A stretch of 50,371 nt of DNA from Streptomyces abyssalis (GTDB lineage Bacteria; Actinomycetota; Actinomycetes; Streptomycetales; Streptomycetaceae): NCBI RefSeq assembly GCF_001751365.1, contig NZ_LJGT01000038.1, forward strand, positions 1 through 50,371. The letters run 5' to 3'. Below, piece after piece: positions 26,049 through 35,032 of the stretch. The position numbers and the translations under genes are program-made. Position 1 is the stretch's first letter; each line of letters begins with the position of its first letter. Under the pieces are notes generated by a model. It made no database searches. It was not told where the DNA came from and was given only the letters and a program-made list of their open reading frames with translations.

Positions 26049-27689
26049 TCAGCCCGCCGCCGCGTCGAGCATCTTGCGTACGACCGGACCGGCGTTCTCG
26101 TTGCCGTGCCCGGAGTCGGGGACGACGGCCGCCGCCGCCATGTCGCCGCTGTACGCGGTGAACCAGGCGTTCGGCTTCTTCTGCCCGTCGACCTCAGCGG
26201 AGCCGGTCTTGGCGCCGACGTCGCCGCCGAGCCCCGCCATCGGCTTCGCGGCGGTGCCGCTGGCGGCCGTGAGCTTCATCAGACCCTTCAGGTCGCTGTG
26301 GGCCTGCGGCTTCATGGTGCGCGCGGCCTTCGCGATCTTGCGGTCGTCCAGCGACGGCGAGACGATCACCGGCTGCTTGAAGGTGCCGCTCTGCACGGTC
26401 GCCGCGACCGACGCCATGTTGAGCGGGTTCATCCGCACGGCACCCTGACCGATCAGCGACGCGGCCATCTGCGCGTCGGACTGCACGGGCACGCTGCCGT
26501 CGAAAGTGCCGGTGCCCACCTGCCAGTTCATGCCGATGCCGAAGACGTCACGGGCCTCCTTGGTGAGGTCGTCGTCCTTCAGCTCCTTGGCCTGGCTGAT
26601 GAAGGCGGTGTTGCAGGAGCGGGCGAAGCTCTGCGCGAACGTCCCGTTCTCGATCTCGAACTTGTCGTCGTTACGGAACTTCCAGCCGCCGTACTCCTCG
26701 TACTTGGGGCACGGGTGCGGCTTGTCCGGCGCGGCGAGGCCCTTGTCCAGCAGCATCGCGGCGCTGATGACCTTCATCGTGGAGCCGGGTGCGAGGGAAC
26801 CGCGGATGGCGTTGTTGTAGCTCTCCGCGGGCGAGTTGGCCACGGCGCGCACTTCGCCGGTGCTGGGCTGGACGGCGACGGCCGCCGCCTTCGGCTTGCC
26901 CTTCACGGACTGCTCGGCCGCGACCTGCATGTCCTTGTCGAGCGTCGTCTTGAGAGTGCCTGGCGTGCCCTTGGAGAGGGTGCGCAGGGTCGTGCCGGTG
27001 TCCTTGCCGTTGCTGTCGACGATGCGGGTCTCGACGCCGGGCGTGCCGTCGGTCTTGTCGCCGTACCGCTTGCGCAGGTCGTCGAGGATGCTCCCGAGCA
27101 TCGGGTGCTCTTCCTTCGACAGCGCGGCGCCGTTGCGGTCGACGGCCTTGATCGGCGGGGTGCCCGCCTTGCCGGTCTTGACCGACTGGCCTTCCTTCAG
27201 CTTCGGGTTCAGCACCGTCGGCTTCCACGCGACGACCGGGTCGCCGGACTTCTTGTCCCGTACGACCTCCAGGGAGGAGGCATAGGACCACGTGGCGCTC
27301 TGCTGTGCGTAGGAGATCTGAGCCGTCACGTCGAACGGCACCTTCGCGCCGGAAGCGGAACCCTGCGAAAGCTTGATCTTGGCGACGCGGGCGTCGGTCT
27401 TGAAGCCCTTCAGCCTCTCGGCGGCCTGCGTCTTGTCGTCGGTGAGTTTCGCGGCCTTCTGCGCGTCCCCGGAGGACCAGGCGGTCAGGAACCGCTTCGC
27501 GGTCGTGCGGACCTCGGACGCGCTGGGCGGGCCCTTCTCGGCCTTCTCCTCACCGTTGCCTTCGTCCGAGGCGACGCTGCCGCCTCCCTTGCTGTCACCT
27601 CCGACGAGTGCGTAGACGCCGAAGCCGGTCGCACCGACGACGACTGCGGCGGCGCCACCGATCAGCGCCATCTTCTGAGTGTCACGCAT
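26049..27689 (-). CDS. Penicillin-binding protein, class B-like transpeptidase
   Basis: Peptidoglycan DD-transpeptidase, 546 aa. A membrane anchor lies at about residues 8-29. A small NTF2-like MecA-N-type domain covers about 60-170 (ASEVRTTAKRFLTAWSSGDAQ), followed by a linker/dimerisation region and the transpeptidase domain. All three active-site motifs are present: S303-TM-K306 in PGSTMK, S358-C-N360 in SRSCNTAF, and K494-T-G in GAKTGSAEV. It lacks the glycosyltransferase domain. The related family includes actinobacterial PBPs that crosslink septal or spore wall peptidoglycan. Upstream of the mannosyltransferase on the same strand, 282 bases apart, so probably separately transcribed. Confidence 0.93.
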   Translation of the reverse strand: MRDTQKMALIGGAAAVVVGATGFGVYALVGGDSKGGGSVASDEGNGEEKAEKGPPSASEVRTTAKRFLTAWSSGDAQKAAKLTDDKTQAAERLKGFKTDARVAKIKLSQGSASGAKVPFDVTAQISYAQQSATWSYASSLEVVRDKKSGDPVVAWKPTVLNPKLKEGQSVKTGKAGTPPIKAVDRNGAALSKEEHPMLGSILDDLRKRYGDKTDGTPGVETRIVDSNGKDTGTTLRTLSKGTPGTLKTTLDKDMQVAAEQSVKGKPKAAAVAVQPSTGEVRAVANSPAESYNNAIRGSLAPGSTMKVISAAMLLDKGLAAPDKPHPCPKYEEYGGWKFRNDDKFEIENGTFAQSFARSCNTAFISQAKELKDDDLTKEARDVFGIGMNWQVGTGTFDGSVPVQSDAQMAASLIGQGAVRMNPLNMASVAATVQSGTFKQPVIVSPSLDDRKIAKAARTMKPQAHSDLKGLMKLTAASGTAAKPMAGLGGDVGAKTGSAEVDGQKKPNAWFTAYSGDMAAAAVVPDSGHGNENAGPVVRKMLDAAAG

Positions 27690-27848
27690 CTGAGAATCTG
27701 CCCCTCCACCCCGCCTCAGCCATGCGGCCGAGGACCTGTCCGAGGCACCCTAGAGCACGCGTGCAACATCACGTGCCCCCGGTATCCCCGTTAGGGAGCA
27801 TATGGACGGGATGCGGATTCGAATAATCACCGGATCAGGGGGCGGGCC

Positions 27849-27894
27849 TGAACCGGAACCTTACGGGAGCGCCTGCCGTGTCCAGTCCGGTTCA
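27849..27894. terminator. Inverted repeat between PBP and mannosyltransferase genes
   Basis: TGAACCGGA (27849-27857) is inverted at 27886-27894 with a 28-base loop. It lies upstream of the PBP gene and about 80 bases before the 3' end of the mannosyltransferase gene. It could act as an attenuating or regulatory structure. The rest of 27690-27971 shows no gene. Confidence 0.3.
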
Positions 27895-27971
27895 ACTCCC
27901 GTTCACCCGGCTTCACTCCGGCATCACCGCTGTGCCGCCCCGGTCACGCGACCGGAAGACTCGGATCCACG

Positions 27972-29858
27972 TCAGATCCACGTCTCGAACCACATCCGGT
28001 TGCGCCAGGCGTCCATGGGGATCGTCTCCCCCGTGTAGATGGGCCAGAAGTACACGAAGTTCCACACGATGAGCAGCACCAGGATTCCGGTGCCGACGAT
28101 CCCCGCGCTGCGCCGGCGCTCCCCCACGCCCGGCGGCCCGGCCAGCGCCCCGGCCGCCATCGCCAGGGCGAGGCAGAGGAACGGCACGAAGACGACCGCG
28201 TAGAAGAGGAAGATCGTGCGCTCCTGGTACATGAACCAGGGGAGGTAGCCCGCGGCGATGCCGCACAGCACGGCGCCGGCGCGCCAGTCGCGCCGCAGCA
28301 GCCAGCGGTAGAGCGCGTACGCCACCGCGAAGCAGGCCGCCCACCACAGCAACGGCGTGCCCAGCGCGAGGACTTCACGCGCGCAGCCCTCCGTCTGTGA
28401 CGAGGGGCAGCCGTCGCGGCCTGCCTTGGGCGACTCGTAGAAGTACGAGACGGGGCGCCCGAGGATCAGCCAGCTCCACGGGTTGGACTCGTAGGTGTGG
28501 CCGGAGGTCAGGCCCACGTGGAAGTCGTAGACCTCGGCCTCGTAGTGCCACAGGCTGCGCAGCGGCCCGGGCAGCCATCCCCAGGGCCCGCCGGCGCCGT
28601 CCTTCTCCGCCCAGTCGCGGAAGTAGCCGCCGGTGGTGGCGAACCAGCCGGTCCAGGACGCGACGTACGTGCCGAAGGCGACGACGGCCGTGGAGGCGAA
28701 CGCCGGCAGCGCGTCCTTGCGGAGCATCGCGACGAACGGCCGGGGCGCGCCGCCCGTACGGCGTGCGCCCATGTCCCACAGGACGGTCAGCAGTCCGAAG
28801 GCGGCGAGGATGTAGAGGCCGTTCCACTTGGTGGCGAAGCCGAGGCCCAGGCAGAGGCCGGCCGCCAGCCGCCAGGGGCGCAGGCCGAAGGAGAAGCGCG
28901 CGCCGGTCTCCGGGTCGGGACGGACGTCGGCGCCGCCGCGCGGAACGCCGTCGGCCGGGCCGGACGGGACACCGGAAGGAACGCCGCCGAGGACGGTGGA
29001 GCGGGCAGCGGACGGGACGCCGGACACCGCCGAGGCGGAGCCCGCGTGGCCGTTCGCCTGCGTCGCGGGGAGCGACCCGGCGGGGAGGTCCGCCGACGCC
29101 TCCGAGGGCAGCGCGTCCGCGAGTCTCGCTCTCGTACGGTCGCGGTCCAGCAGCAGGCAGCCGAAGGCCGCCAGCACCCAGAACATCAGCACCAGGTCGA
29201 GCAGCGCGGTGCGGCTCATCACGAAGTGCAGCCCGTCCACGGCCATGAGCGCCCCCGCGAGGCAGCCCAGCGTGGTGGACCGGAACAGGCGCCTGCCGAT
29301 GCGGCACAGCATCAGCACCGACAGCGTGCCGAGCAGGGCGGTCATGAAGCGCCAGCCGAAGGGCTCCAGACCGAACAGCGACTCACCGAGGCCGATGATC
29401 CACTTCCCGGCCGGCGGATGGACGACGTAGGCGCCCTCCGGAGAGAGGGGGATCGTCTGGTCCGGTGCGAGGATCTTGTCGTTGGCCTTCTCCGGCCAAC
29501 TGCCCTCATAGCCGTACTGGAAGAGGGACCAGGCGTCCTTCGCGTAGTACGTCTCGTCGAATATCACGGCGTGCGGCGAGCCCAGCTGCCAGAAGCGCAG
29601 CATCCCGGCGACGAGCGCTACCAGCAGCGGCGCGCCCCACGCCGACCAGCGCACCAGCCGGGCGGAGACGAGCGGCGAGAAGCCGAAGGCGGCGCCGATG
29701 CGCAGGTCCGGCTTGGGGAACGGCGGCACCAGGCGCTCGCGGGTGCCGGTACGGGGGCGGCCCGCGTAGCCGAAGCGGCGCAGGCGGGCCTGCCACGTGG
29801 GCATGGCGTCCTGGGTCGGCGCGGGCCGGCTCTCCGCTGCGGTGTCGCTCGTCGTCAC
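27972..29858 (-). CDS. Protein O-mannosyltransferase (PMT family)
   Basis: Polytopic GT39 glycosyltransferase that moves mannose from polyprenyl-phosphate-mannose to Ser/Thr of exported proteins; 628 aa from GTG 29858. Seen: the first-loop motif VIFDETYYAKDAWSLFQYGYEGSWP with the catalytic Asp-Glu (given in part: FDETYYAKD), HPPAGKWIIGLGE, RLFRSTTLG, DGLHFVMSRTALLD and C-terminal EGCAREVLALGTP. A Gly/Pro/Ala/Ser-rich insert of about 75 residues (after DRDRTRARLADALPS) lengthens one loop relative to the usual protein. Actinomycete PMT also glycosylates some phage receptors. Divergent from rsmI, separated by 194 bases. Confidence 0.93.
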   Translation of the reverse strand: MTTSDTAAESRPAPTQDAMPTWQARLRRFGYAGRPRTGTRERLVPPFPKPDLRIGAAFGFSPLVSARLVRWSAWGAPLLVALVAGMLRFWQLGSPHAVIFDETYYAKDAWSLFQYGYEGSWPEKANDKILAPDQTIPLSPEGAYVVHPPAGKWIIGLGESLFGLEPFGWRFMTALLGTLSVLMLCRIGRRLFRSTTLGCLAGALMAVDGLHFVMSRTALLDLVLMFWVLAAFGCLLLDRDRTRARLADALPSEASADLPAGSLPATQANGHAGSASAVSGVPSAARSTVLGGVPSGVPSGPADGVPRGGADVRPDPETGARFSFGLRPWRLAAGLCLGLGFATKWNGLYILAAFGLLTVLWDMGARRTGGAPRPFVAMLRKDALPAFASTAVVAFGTYVASWTGWFATTGGYFRDWAEKDGAGGPWGWLPGPLRSLWHYEAEVYDFHVGLTSGHTYESNPWSWLILGRPVSYFYESPKAGRDGCPSSQTEGCAREVLALGTPLLWWAACFAVAYALYRWLLRRDWRAGAVLCGIAAGYLPWFMYQERTIFLFYAVVFVPFLCLALAMAAGALAGPPGVGERRRSAGIVGTGILVLLIVWNFVYFWPIYTGETIPMDAWRNRMWFETWI

Positions 29859-30052
29859 CGGGCCATCGTAAGGAACCAGCCGGTGCGGGACCGCCGCCAC
29901 GCGAACTCCGAGCAATTGTGCGGGGCGGGGGTCCGCGGGGGCCAGGCCGGGGCTCCGCGGGCCGCCGTCACGGCGGGGACGGGCGGGGGACGGGCAGGGA
30001 TGGCCGGGGACGGACGTGCGGCGAGGATCACGTCCCCTGCGAGGATGGCGCC

Positions 30053-30919
30053 GTGACTGGGACGCTCGTACTGGCCGGAACACCCATCGGGGACGCCGCG
30101 GACGCGCCGCCGCGCCTCGCGCGCGAACTGGAGGCGGCCGACATCGTCGCCGCCGAGGACACCCGGCGCCTGCGGCGGCTCACACAGGCGCTGGAGGTGC
30201 GCCCCCAGGGCCGGGTCGTGTCCTACTTCGAGGGCAACGAGGCCGCCCGTACAGGGGAGTTGGCCGACGCGCTGGAGGCCGGTTCGCGGGTGCTGCTGGT
30301 GACGGACGCGGGCATGCCGTCCGTCTCCGACCCGGGGTACCGGCTCGTGGCCGAGGCCGTACGGCGGGGCATCGGCGTCACGGCGGTGCCGGGACCGTCC
30401 GCGGTGCTGACGGCACTGGCGCTCTCGGGACTTCCCGTCGACCGTTTCTGCTTCGAGGGCTTCCTGCCCCGCAAGGCCGGTGAGCGGCGGGCCAGGCTGC
30501 GTGAGGCGGCGGACGAGCGGCGGACGCTTGTGTATTTCGAGTCGCCGCGGCGGCTCGAGGAGACACTGCGCGCGATGGCGGAGACGTTCGGCGCCGACCG
30601 CCCGGCCGCGGTCTGCCGTGAGCTGACCAAGACGTACGAGGAAGTCAGGCGCGGCGGGCTGGAGGAGCTGGCCGGCTGGGCCGCCGACGGTGTACGCGGC
30701 GAGATCACCGTCGTCGTCGGGGGCGCCCCCGAGGGGAGCGGCGAGGAGCTGGACGCGGCGGAGCTGGCCCGCAGGGTCGCGGTACGGGAGGAGGCCGGGG
30801 AGCGCCGCAAGGAGGCGATCGCGGCGGTGGCCCGGCAGGTGAGCGTGCCCAAGCGGGAGGTCTTCGACGCGGTGGTGGCGGCGAAGACCGCGGACGCCGG
30901 GCAGGCCCGGCAGAACTAG
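30053..30919 (+). CDS. rsmI: 16S rRNA (cytidine-1402-2'-O)-methyltransferase
   Basis: Tetrapyrrole-methylase-fold SAM enzyme modifying the ribose of C1402 in the 16S decoding centre; 288 aa. Seen: N-terminal LVLAGTPIGDAADAP and AAEDTRRLRRL, the SAM/product loop VTDAGMPSVSDPGYRLV, FCFEGFLPRKAGERR, and VCRELTKTYEEVRRG, all RsmI hallmarks. The GTG at 30053 is the start that places the GTPIG motif at the usual distance. It is divergent from the mannosyltransferase gene, the usual actinobacterial order. Stop TAG at 30917-30919. The next gene on this strand is the TatD gene, now separated from it by the IS element. Confidence 0.95.
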   Translation: MTGTLVLAGTPIGDAADAPPRLARELEAADIVAAEDTRRLRRLTQALEVRPQGRVVSYFEGNEAARTGELADALEAGSRVLLVTDAGMPSVSDPGYRLVAEAVRRGIGVTAVPGPSAVLTALALSGLPVDRFCFEGFLPRKAGERRARLREAADERRTLVYFESPRRLEETLRAMAETFGADRPAAVCRELTKTYEEVRRGGLEELAGWAADGVRGEITVVVGGAPEGSGEELDAAELARRVAVREEAGERRKEAIAAVARQVSVPKREVFDAVVAAKTADAGQARQN

Positions 30920-31225
30920 CCAAGGCCAGGGCGGCTCGGCGCACGTCGCGGGCCCGCCGCAGCGCAGCCGGGTCCCCGGGCGCGCCCCAACCCCTCGGCC
31001 CCGGGCCGCGGTTCGCGCCTCGGACGGCGAGCCCGCAGCCGCGCCGGCCCCGGCAACCGCAAGCCCGCGTCGAAGGACCGCCCCGGAGGACCCCGGCGCC
31101 CCGGGTCGCCAGGCAGGAGCGCCCTGGCCTCCGGCCCCGGGCCCCGGGCCAGACCGGGATCGGCCGCCACCGCGCGGGACCCCGGGCAGGCCCGTGCCCG
31201 GCGGACGGGCCCCCGCGGCGCACGG
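30920..31225. other. Very GC-rich gap between rsmI and the IS element
   Basis: No gene seen. The 306 bases are almost entirely G and C, with nested palindromes such as GGCCCCGGGCC around 31131-31150 that could fold strongly and terminate the rsmI transcript. Before the IS inserted, this would have been the upstream region of the TatD gene. Confidence 0.5.
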
Positions 31226-31231
31226 CCTAGG
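31226..31231. repeat. Left target-site duplication CCTAGG
   Basis: CCTAGG directly precedes the IS left end and recurs after the right end (32284-32289). It fits the NCTAGN six-base target known for IS481. Its CTA (31227-31229) provides the TAG stop codon of the transposase on the minus strand. Confidence 0.88.
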
Positions 31232-32183
31232 TGTATTGACCTGATGCGTTGTTCACACGGCTGATTGGTGGCTGGCCTCCGAGTGCTGTGTGGCATCGGT
31301 GGTGGTTGTAGGTGTGCAGGAAGCTGTCCAGTGCGGCTGTGCGCTCTGCGTTGCTGGCGTAGGGCTGTTGGTAGGCCCATTCATCGAGAAGGGTGCGGTT
31401 GAAGCGCTCGACCTTGCCGTTGGTCTGTGGCCGGTAGGCGCGGGTGCGCTTGCCCGTCGCGCCGAGATCGGTCAGAGCCTGCTGGAACAAGCTGCTCTTG
31501 CGGTAGGACCAGGCGTTGTCGGTCAGCACCCGCTCGATGCGGCGGATGCCGTGGTGGGCAAAGTGGGCGGCCGCTCGGTAGAGGAAGCCGGCGCATGTGG
31601 CTGCCTTCTCATCGGTGTGGACCTCGCTGTAGGCCAGGCGGCTGTGGTCATCGACGGCGGAGTGGATGTAATCGAAGCCGACACCGGTCTTGGTGAGCCG
31701 GCTCTCGGCCCGGCCGTGGACACGCCAGCCGCCGCCATCGGGGATACGTCCGAGCTTCTTGACATCGACGTGTACCAACTCGCCGGGAGCCGCGCGTTCG
31801 TAGCGTCGGATCACGGTTCCAGTGGGTCGGTCCATCCAGGCCAGCCGGTGCAGACCATGCCGCGTCAGTATCCGGTGAACGGTCGAGGCGGGCAGGCCCA
31901 GGATCGGCCCGATCCTGGCCGGTCCCAGCTTGCGGATCCGGCGCAGTTCGCACACCCGGGCCTCGTCTGCGGCCGGGGTGCGACGCGGCGTGGTGTGCGG
32001 TCGGCTGGAGCGGTCGTGCAGCCCTGCTTCGCCCTCCCGGCGCCAGCGGCGGACCCACTTGTGGGCGGTGACCCGGGAGATCCCCATCGCACCCGCAACA
32101 TGAGCGACGGGACAGCCGGAACGGACACGATCGACCAGCAGCCGCCTGCCATGAACAGTCAGACGGGCATTACGGTGGGACAC
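31227..32183 (-). CDS. IS481-family DDE transposase
   Basis: Transposase of 318 aa. N-terminal helix-turn-helix regions (about residues 1-60: VAGAMGISRVTAHKWVRRW) are followed by a second HTH (GPILGLPASTVHRILTRHG). The integrase/RNase H core follows with DDE residues in LVHVDVKKLG, VLTDNAWSY and NGKVERFNRTL, plus the family motif YRPQTNGKVERFN. The start is GTG 32183. The last codons read CAA-TAC-ACC-TAG, of which only the first bases belong to the IS. The stop TAG lies in the target duplication CCTAGG. All catalytic residues are present, so the enzyme is probably functional. Confidence 0.94.
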   Translation of the reverse strand: MSHRNARLTVHGRRLLVDRVRSGCPVAHVAGAMGISRVTAHKWVRRWRREGEAGLHDRSSRPHTTPRRTPAADEARVCELRRIRKLGPARIGPILGLPASTVHRILTRHGLHRLAWMDRPTGTVIRRYERAAPGELVHVDVKKLGRIPDGGGWRVHGRAESRLTKTGVGFDYIHSAVDDHSRLAYSEVHTDEKAATCAGFLYRAAAHFAHHGIRRIERVLTDNAWSYRKSSLFQQALTDLGATGKRTRAYRPQTNGKVERFNRTLLDEWAYQQPYASNAERTAALDSFLHTYNHHRCHTALGGQPPISRVNNASGQYT

Positions 32184-32283
32184 GAAGACCTCCCTGCGGT
32201 GCAGTCCTTAGACAGCTCCACCACAGCGGAGGTCTTCGCTATTGATCAAGACCCCAGAGTTAACAACGCTCATGATCAATACA
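31232..32283 (-). mobile_element. Complete IS481-family insertion sequence, 1052 bp
   Basis: The element runs from TGTATTGACC to GATCAATACA with imperfect terminal inverted repeats of about 30 bases. The outermost eight bases (TGTATTGA) are perfect, and GCGTTGTT is shared further in. It is flanked by the six-base duplication CCTAGG and carries one intact transposase gene. Intact ends, an open transposase and an unmutated target duplication point to a recent insertion. Its right end is 14 bases from the TatD start codon. Confidence 0.93.
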
Positions 32284-32297
32284 CCTAGGATCGGCGC

Positions 32298-33140
32298 ATG
32301 CCGACTTCCACGCAGCGGCAGCAGGAGCCGCAGCCCGCGCCGCCGCTGCCCGAACCGCTCCGCGTGCCGGTCGCCGACTCGCACACGCACCTCGACATGC
32401 AGGAGCCCTCCGTCGAGGAGGCGATCGCGGCGGCGGCGTCGGTGGGGGTCACCACGCTCATCCAGGTCGGCTGTGATCTTGAGCGCTCCCGCTGGGCCGC
32501 CCGGACGGCGGCCGAACACCCCTCGGTGCACGCGACGGTCGCCCTCCATCCCAACGAGGCGCCGCGCGCCGCCGCCCGCGGCGAACTGGAGTCGTCCCTC
32601 GCGGAGATCGAGAAACTCGCCGCGCTGCCGCAGGTGCTGGCCGTCGGCGAGACGGGGCTGGACTACTTCCGTACGGGCGAGGACGGGAGGGAATCGCAGC
32701 ACTACTCGTTCCGTTCGCACATCGCCATCGCCAAGCGGCAGGACCGTGCGCTCGTCATCCACGACCGCGACGCCCACGCCGACGTGCTGCGCATCCTCGA
32801 CGAGGAGGGAGCGCCGGAGCGGACCGTCTTCCACTGCTTCTCCGGCGACGCGGAGATGGCCGCGCACTGCGCGTCCCGGGGCTGGTTCATGTCCTTCGCG
32901 GGGAACGTCACCTTCAAGAACGCGCAGCCGCTGCGCGACGCGCTCGCCGTCGCGCCGCCCGAACTCGTCCTCGTGGAGACCGACGCGCCCTTCCTGACGC
33001 CGGCGCCGTACCGCGGACGGCCTAACGCGCCGTACCTCGTTCCGGTCACGCTGCGGGCCATGGCCGAGACGAAGGGCATGTCCGAAGACTCGCTGGCAGA
33101 GCACGTGGCCGCCAACACGGCACGAGCCTTCGGCTGTTGA
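32298..33140 (+). CDS. TatD-family metal-dependent hydrolase
   Basis: TIM-barrel hydrolase of the amidohydrolase superfamily; characterised TatD proteins are 3'-5' exonucleases or DNases acting in repair and RNA quality control. 280 aa. Metal-binding segments are seen in order: DSHTHLD (about residue 30), VGETGLDYFR (the Glu ligand), LVIHDRDAHAD, TVFHCFSGD, and ETDAPFLTP with the final Asp. A Pro/Gln-rich tail of about 25 residues precedes the barrel. ATG 32298 has AGGA (32287-32290), which is partly made by the target duplication. The IS element ends 14 bases upstream, so the native promoter is now about 1 kb away. The order TatD, Rpf, rsmA, ispE follows. Confidence 0.93.
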   Translation: MPTSTQRQQEPQPAPPLPEPLRVPVADSHTHLDMQEPSVEEAIAAAASVGVTTLIQVGCDLERSRWAARTAAEHPSVHATVALHPNEAPRAAARGELESSLAEIEKLAALPQVLAVGETGLDYFRTGEDGRESQHYSFRSHIAIAKRQDRALVIHDRDAHADVLRILDEEGAPERTVFHCFSGDAEMAAHCASRGWFMSFAGNVTFKNAQPLRDALAVAPPELVLVETDAPFLTPAPYRGRPNAPYLVPVTLRAMAETKGMSEDSLAEHVAANTARAFGC

Positions 33141-33201
33141 GCGACGCCCCCGGCGGGGCTTGAAACAAGGCCGCACAACAACCCTTTGTGACCAACCGAC
33201 T

Positions 33202-33231
33202 TTGGAGAGTGACCGGCCCTCCGGCTACAGT
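33202..33231 (+). promoter_or_regulatory. Candidate promoter of the Rpf gene
   Basis: TTGGAG (33202-33207) and TACAGT (33226-33231) are spaced by 18 bases, giving a predicted start near 33238 and a leader of about 25 bases. The promoter lies inside the longer open frame that starts at 33188, supporting the downstream GTG at 33263 as the real start. Confidence 0.55.
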
Positions 33232-33262
33232 CCGCGCGACATCCCGCCGGAAGTTGGAGCGC

Positions 33263-35032
33263 GTGTTGAGCCAGACGCAGGGAAGTCATCGCGCGGTGCG
33301 CCGTGGGGGCTTCGGGGGCCGGGGTGCGCGCGGGGGGCAGACCAAGGCTCCGCGCGTACCGGAGCAGCGGTACGACGACCACCCGGGCGACGTCCGGGGC
33401 CTCACGGTCCGCCCGGGCCTGCCTTCCACGCCTCCCCCGTACCCGCCCTCGGTGTACGCGCCGGCCGCGTCGCCCCACGGTCAGCGCCGGCCGTACGGGC
33501 AGCCGCAGCAGACGCCGCCCCGCCCGCAGGGGCAGCCGGTCCCGCCGTACACGCGCAGCCCGCAGAACCCGCCGCCGCGGCAGCCGGGTTCGCCGTCCGC
33601 GACTCCCGCGACGCCTCCCGCACCCGCACAGCCCGTGCCCTCCACCGCCTCGGCCGCCACTCCCCCGCCGGCGCCACCGCGCCACGCGCGGAACCCGTAC
33701 GACACCTATCGCCCGTCCTACGAGCGGTCCGGCAGGGCCCGCCACGCCGCCCCGCCCGCACCGCAGTCCCCACCCGCACCCCCGGCGCAGTCCCCACCAC
33801 GGCCCACACCCCCGCCCGCACCACCGGCGCCCCCCGAAACCGCACCGCGGACGGCGCCCGAGCCCGAACCCGTCCGTCGTCCCGAGGGCGGCCGGGCCGC
33901 CGCGCGCCGCGCGGCCCGCGCGCAGAAGGCCGCCCAGCGCCCCGAGGCGCTGCGCCGCCTGGTGCCGCAGGCCCTCGTCGTGGCGTTCCTCGCGGGCGGC
34001 ACCTCCGCCTTCGTCGCGCACGACAAGGAGGTCGAGTTGAGCGTCGACGGCACGCCCCGCACGCTCCACACCTTCGCCGACGACGTCGGTGAACTCCTCG
34101 CGGAGGAGGACGTGCAGCTCGGCGAACACGACACCGTCGGCCCGTCCCCGCACCAGCCGGTGGCCGACGGCGACGAGATCTCCTTCAGCCACGGCCGCCC
34201 CCTCGACCTCACCCTCGACGGCAGAAGGCGCCAGGTGTGGACGACGGAGCGCACGGTGCAGGAGGCGCTGCGGGGCATGGGCGTGCGGACCCGGGGCGCG
34301 TCCCTTTCCCTGGCGCCGAGCGCGGACATCCCGAGAAGCGGCCTCGAGCTGGAGGTCCGTACGGAGCGCAACGTCACCTTCATCGCGGACGGTGAGGAGA
34401 GGACCGTCCGCACGAACGCCGGAACCGTCCTCGAAGCCCTCGGGGAGACCGGCATCGAACTGCACGGCCTGGACACCACGTCCGCGCCGATGGACAGCTT
34501 CCCGCGTGAGGGGCAGACCATCACGGTGATGAGGATCACCGGCAGGGAGAAGGTGAAGGAGGAGCGGATCGCCTTCAAGACCGTGCGGCAGGCGGACCCC
34601 GGGCTGGCGCAGGGCACCGAGATCGTGGAGCGGGCGGGCAGCACGGGCATCCGCCGCGTCACCTACCGGCTGCGTACGGTCAACGGCGTACGGGAGAAGC
34701 CGCGCCGCATCGCCGTCGAAGTGCTGCGGCATCCCCGCAAGCAGATCATCCGCGTGGGCACGCGGCCGCTGCCGCAGTCCGTTCCGGGCGCCGATCACCT
34801 CGACTGGGCGGCGCTGGCGCACTGCGAGTCCGGCGGCCGTCCCGCCGCCGTCGACGGCTCCGGACACCACGGCGGGCTCTACCAGTTCGACGCCCCTACG
34901 TGGCAGGCGATGGGCGGCAGAGGCCGCCCGCAGGACGCTCCCGCGCAGGAGCAGACGTACCGCGCGAAGAAGCTGTACGTCTCGGAGGGGGCGAGTCCGT
35001 GGCCGTACTGCGGCCGTAAACTGACCAGGTGA
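33263..35032 (+). CDS. rpfB: RpfB-type resuscitation-promoting factor
   Basis: Secreted, membrane-anchored muralytic enzyme that cleaves peptidoglycan to aid spore germination and resuscitation; 589 aa from GTG 33263 (GGAG before it). The first 215 residues are a Pro-rich, basic cytoplasmic region. A membrane helix ([16 protein letters not shown]) is followed by three DUF348 repeats ([38 protein letters not shown] and [19 protein letters not shown]). A G5 domain comes next ([20 protein letters not shown]) and then the C-terminal Rpf domain. The Rpf domain has catalytic Glu in [23 protein letters not shown], and a second Cys in WPYCG. This is the RpfB layout. Its stop overlaps the rsmA GTG start. 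Confidence 0.93.
   Translation: MLSQTQGSHRAVRRGGFGGRGARGGQTKAPRVPEQRYDDHPGDVRGLTVRPGLPSTPPPYPPSVYAPAASPHGQRRPYGQPQQTPPRPQGQPVPPYTRSPQNPPPRQPGSPSATPATPPAPAQPVPSTASAATPPPAPPRHARNPYDTYRPSYERSGRARHAAPPAPQSPPAPPAQSPPRPTPPPAPPAPPETAPRTAPEPEPVRRPEGGRAAARRAARAQKAAQRPEALRRLVPQALVVAFLAGGTSAFVAHDKEVELSVDGTPRTLHTFADDVGELLAEEDVQLGEHDTVGPSPHQPVADGDEISFSHGRPLDLTLDGRRRQVWTTERTVQEALRGMGVRTRGASLSLAPSADIPRSGLELEVRTERNVTFIADGEERTVRTNAGTVLEALGETGIELHGLDTTSAPMDSFPREGQTITVMRITGREKVKEERIAFKTVRQADPGLAQGTEIVERAGSTGIRRVTYRLRTVNGVREKPRRIAVEVLRHPRKQIIRVGTRPLPQSVPGADHLDWAALAHCESGGRPAAVDGSGHHGGLYQFDAPTWQAMGGRGRPQDAPAQEQTYRAKKLYVSEGASPWPYCGRKLTR

Noticed and set aside
27883..27905. GGTTCAACTCC resembling a tRNA T-arm
   Set aside because: The flanking bases do not form a T-stem, and no acceptor stem, anticodon arm or D-arm can be built around it.
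32242..32997. Open frame of 251 codons across the IS right end into TatD
   Set aside because: Arg/Ser/Pro-rich shadow in another frame of TatD; the true frame has all metal-ligand motifs.
33188..33262. Earlier GTG start for rpfB
   Set aside because: The extension would cover a promoter-like TTGGAG-N18-TACAGT, and the GTG at 33263 has GGAG spaced correctly.
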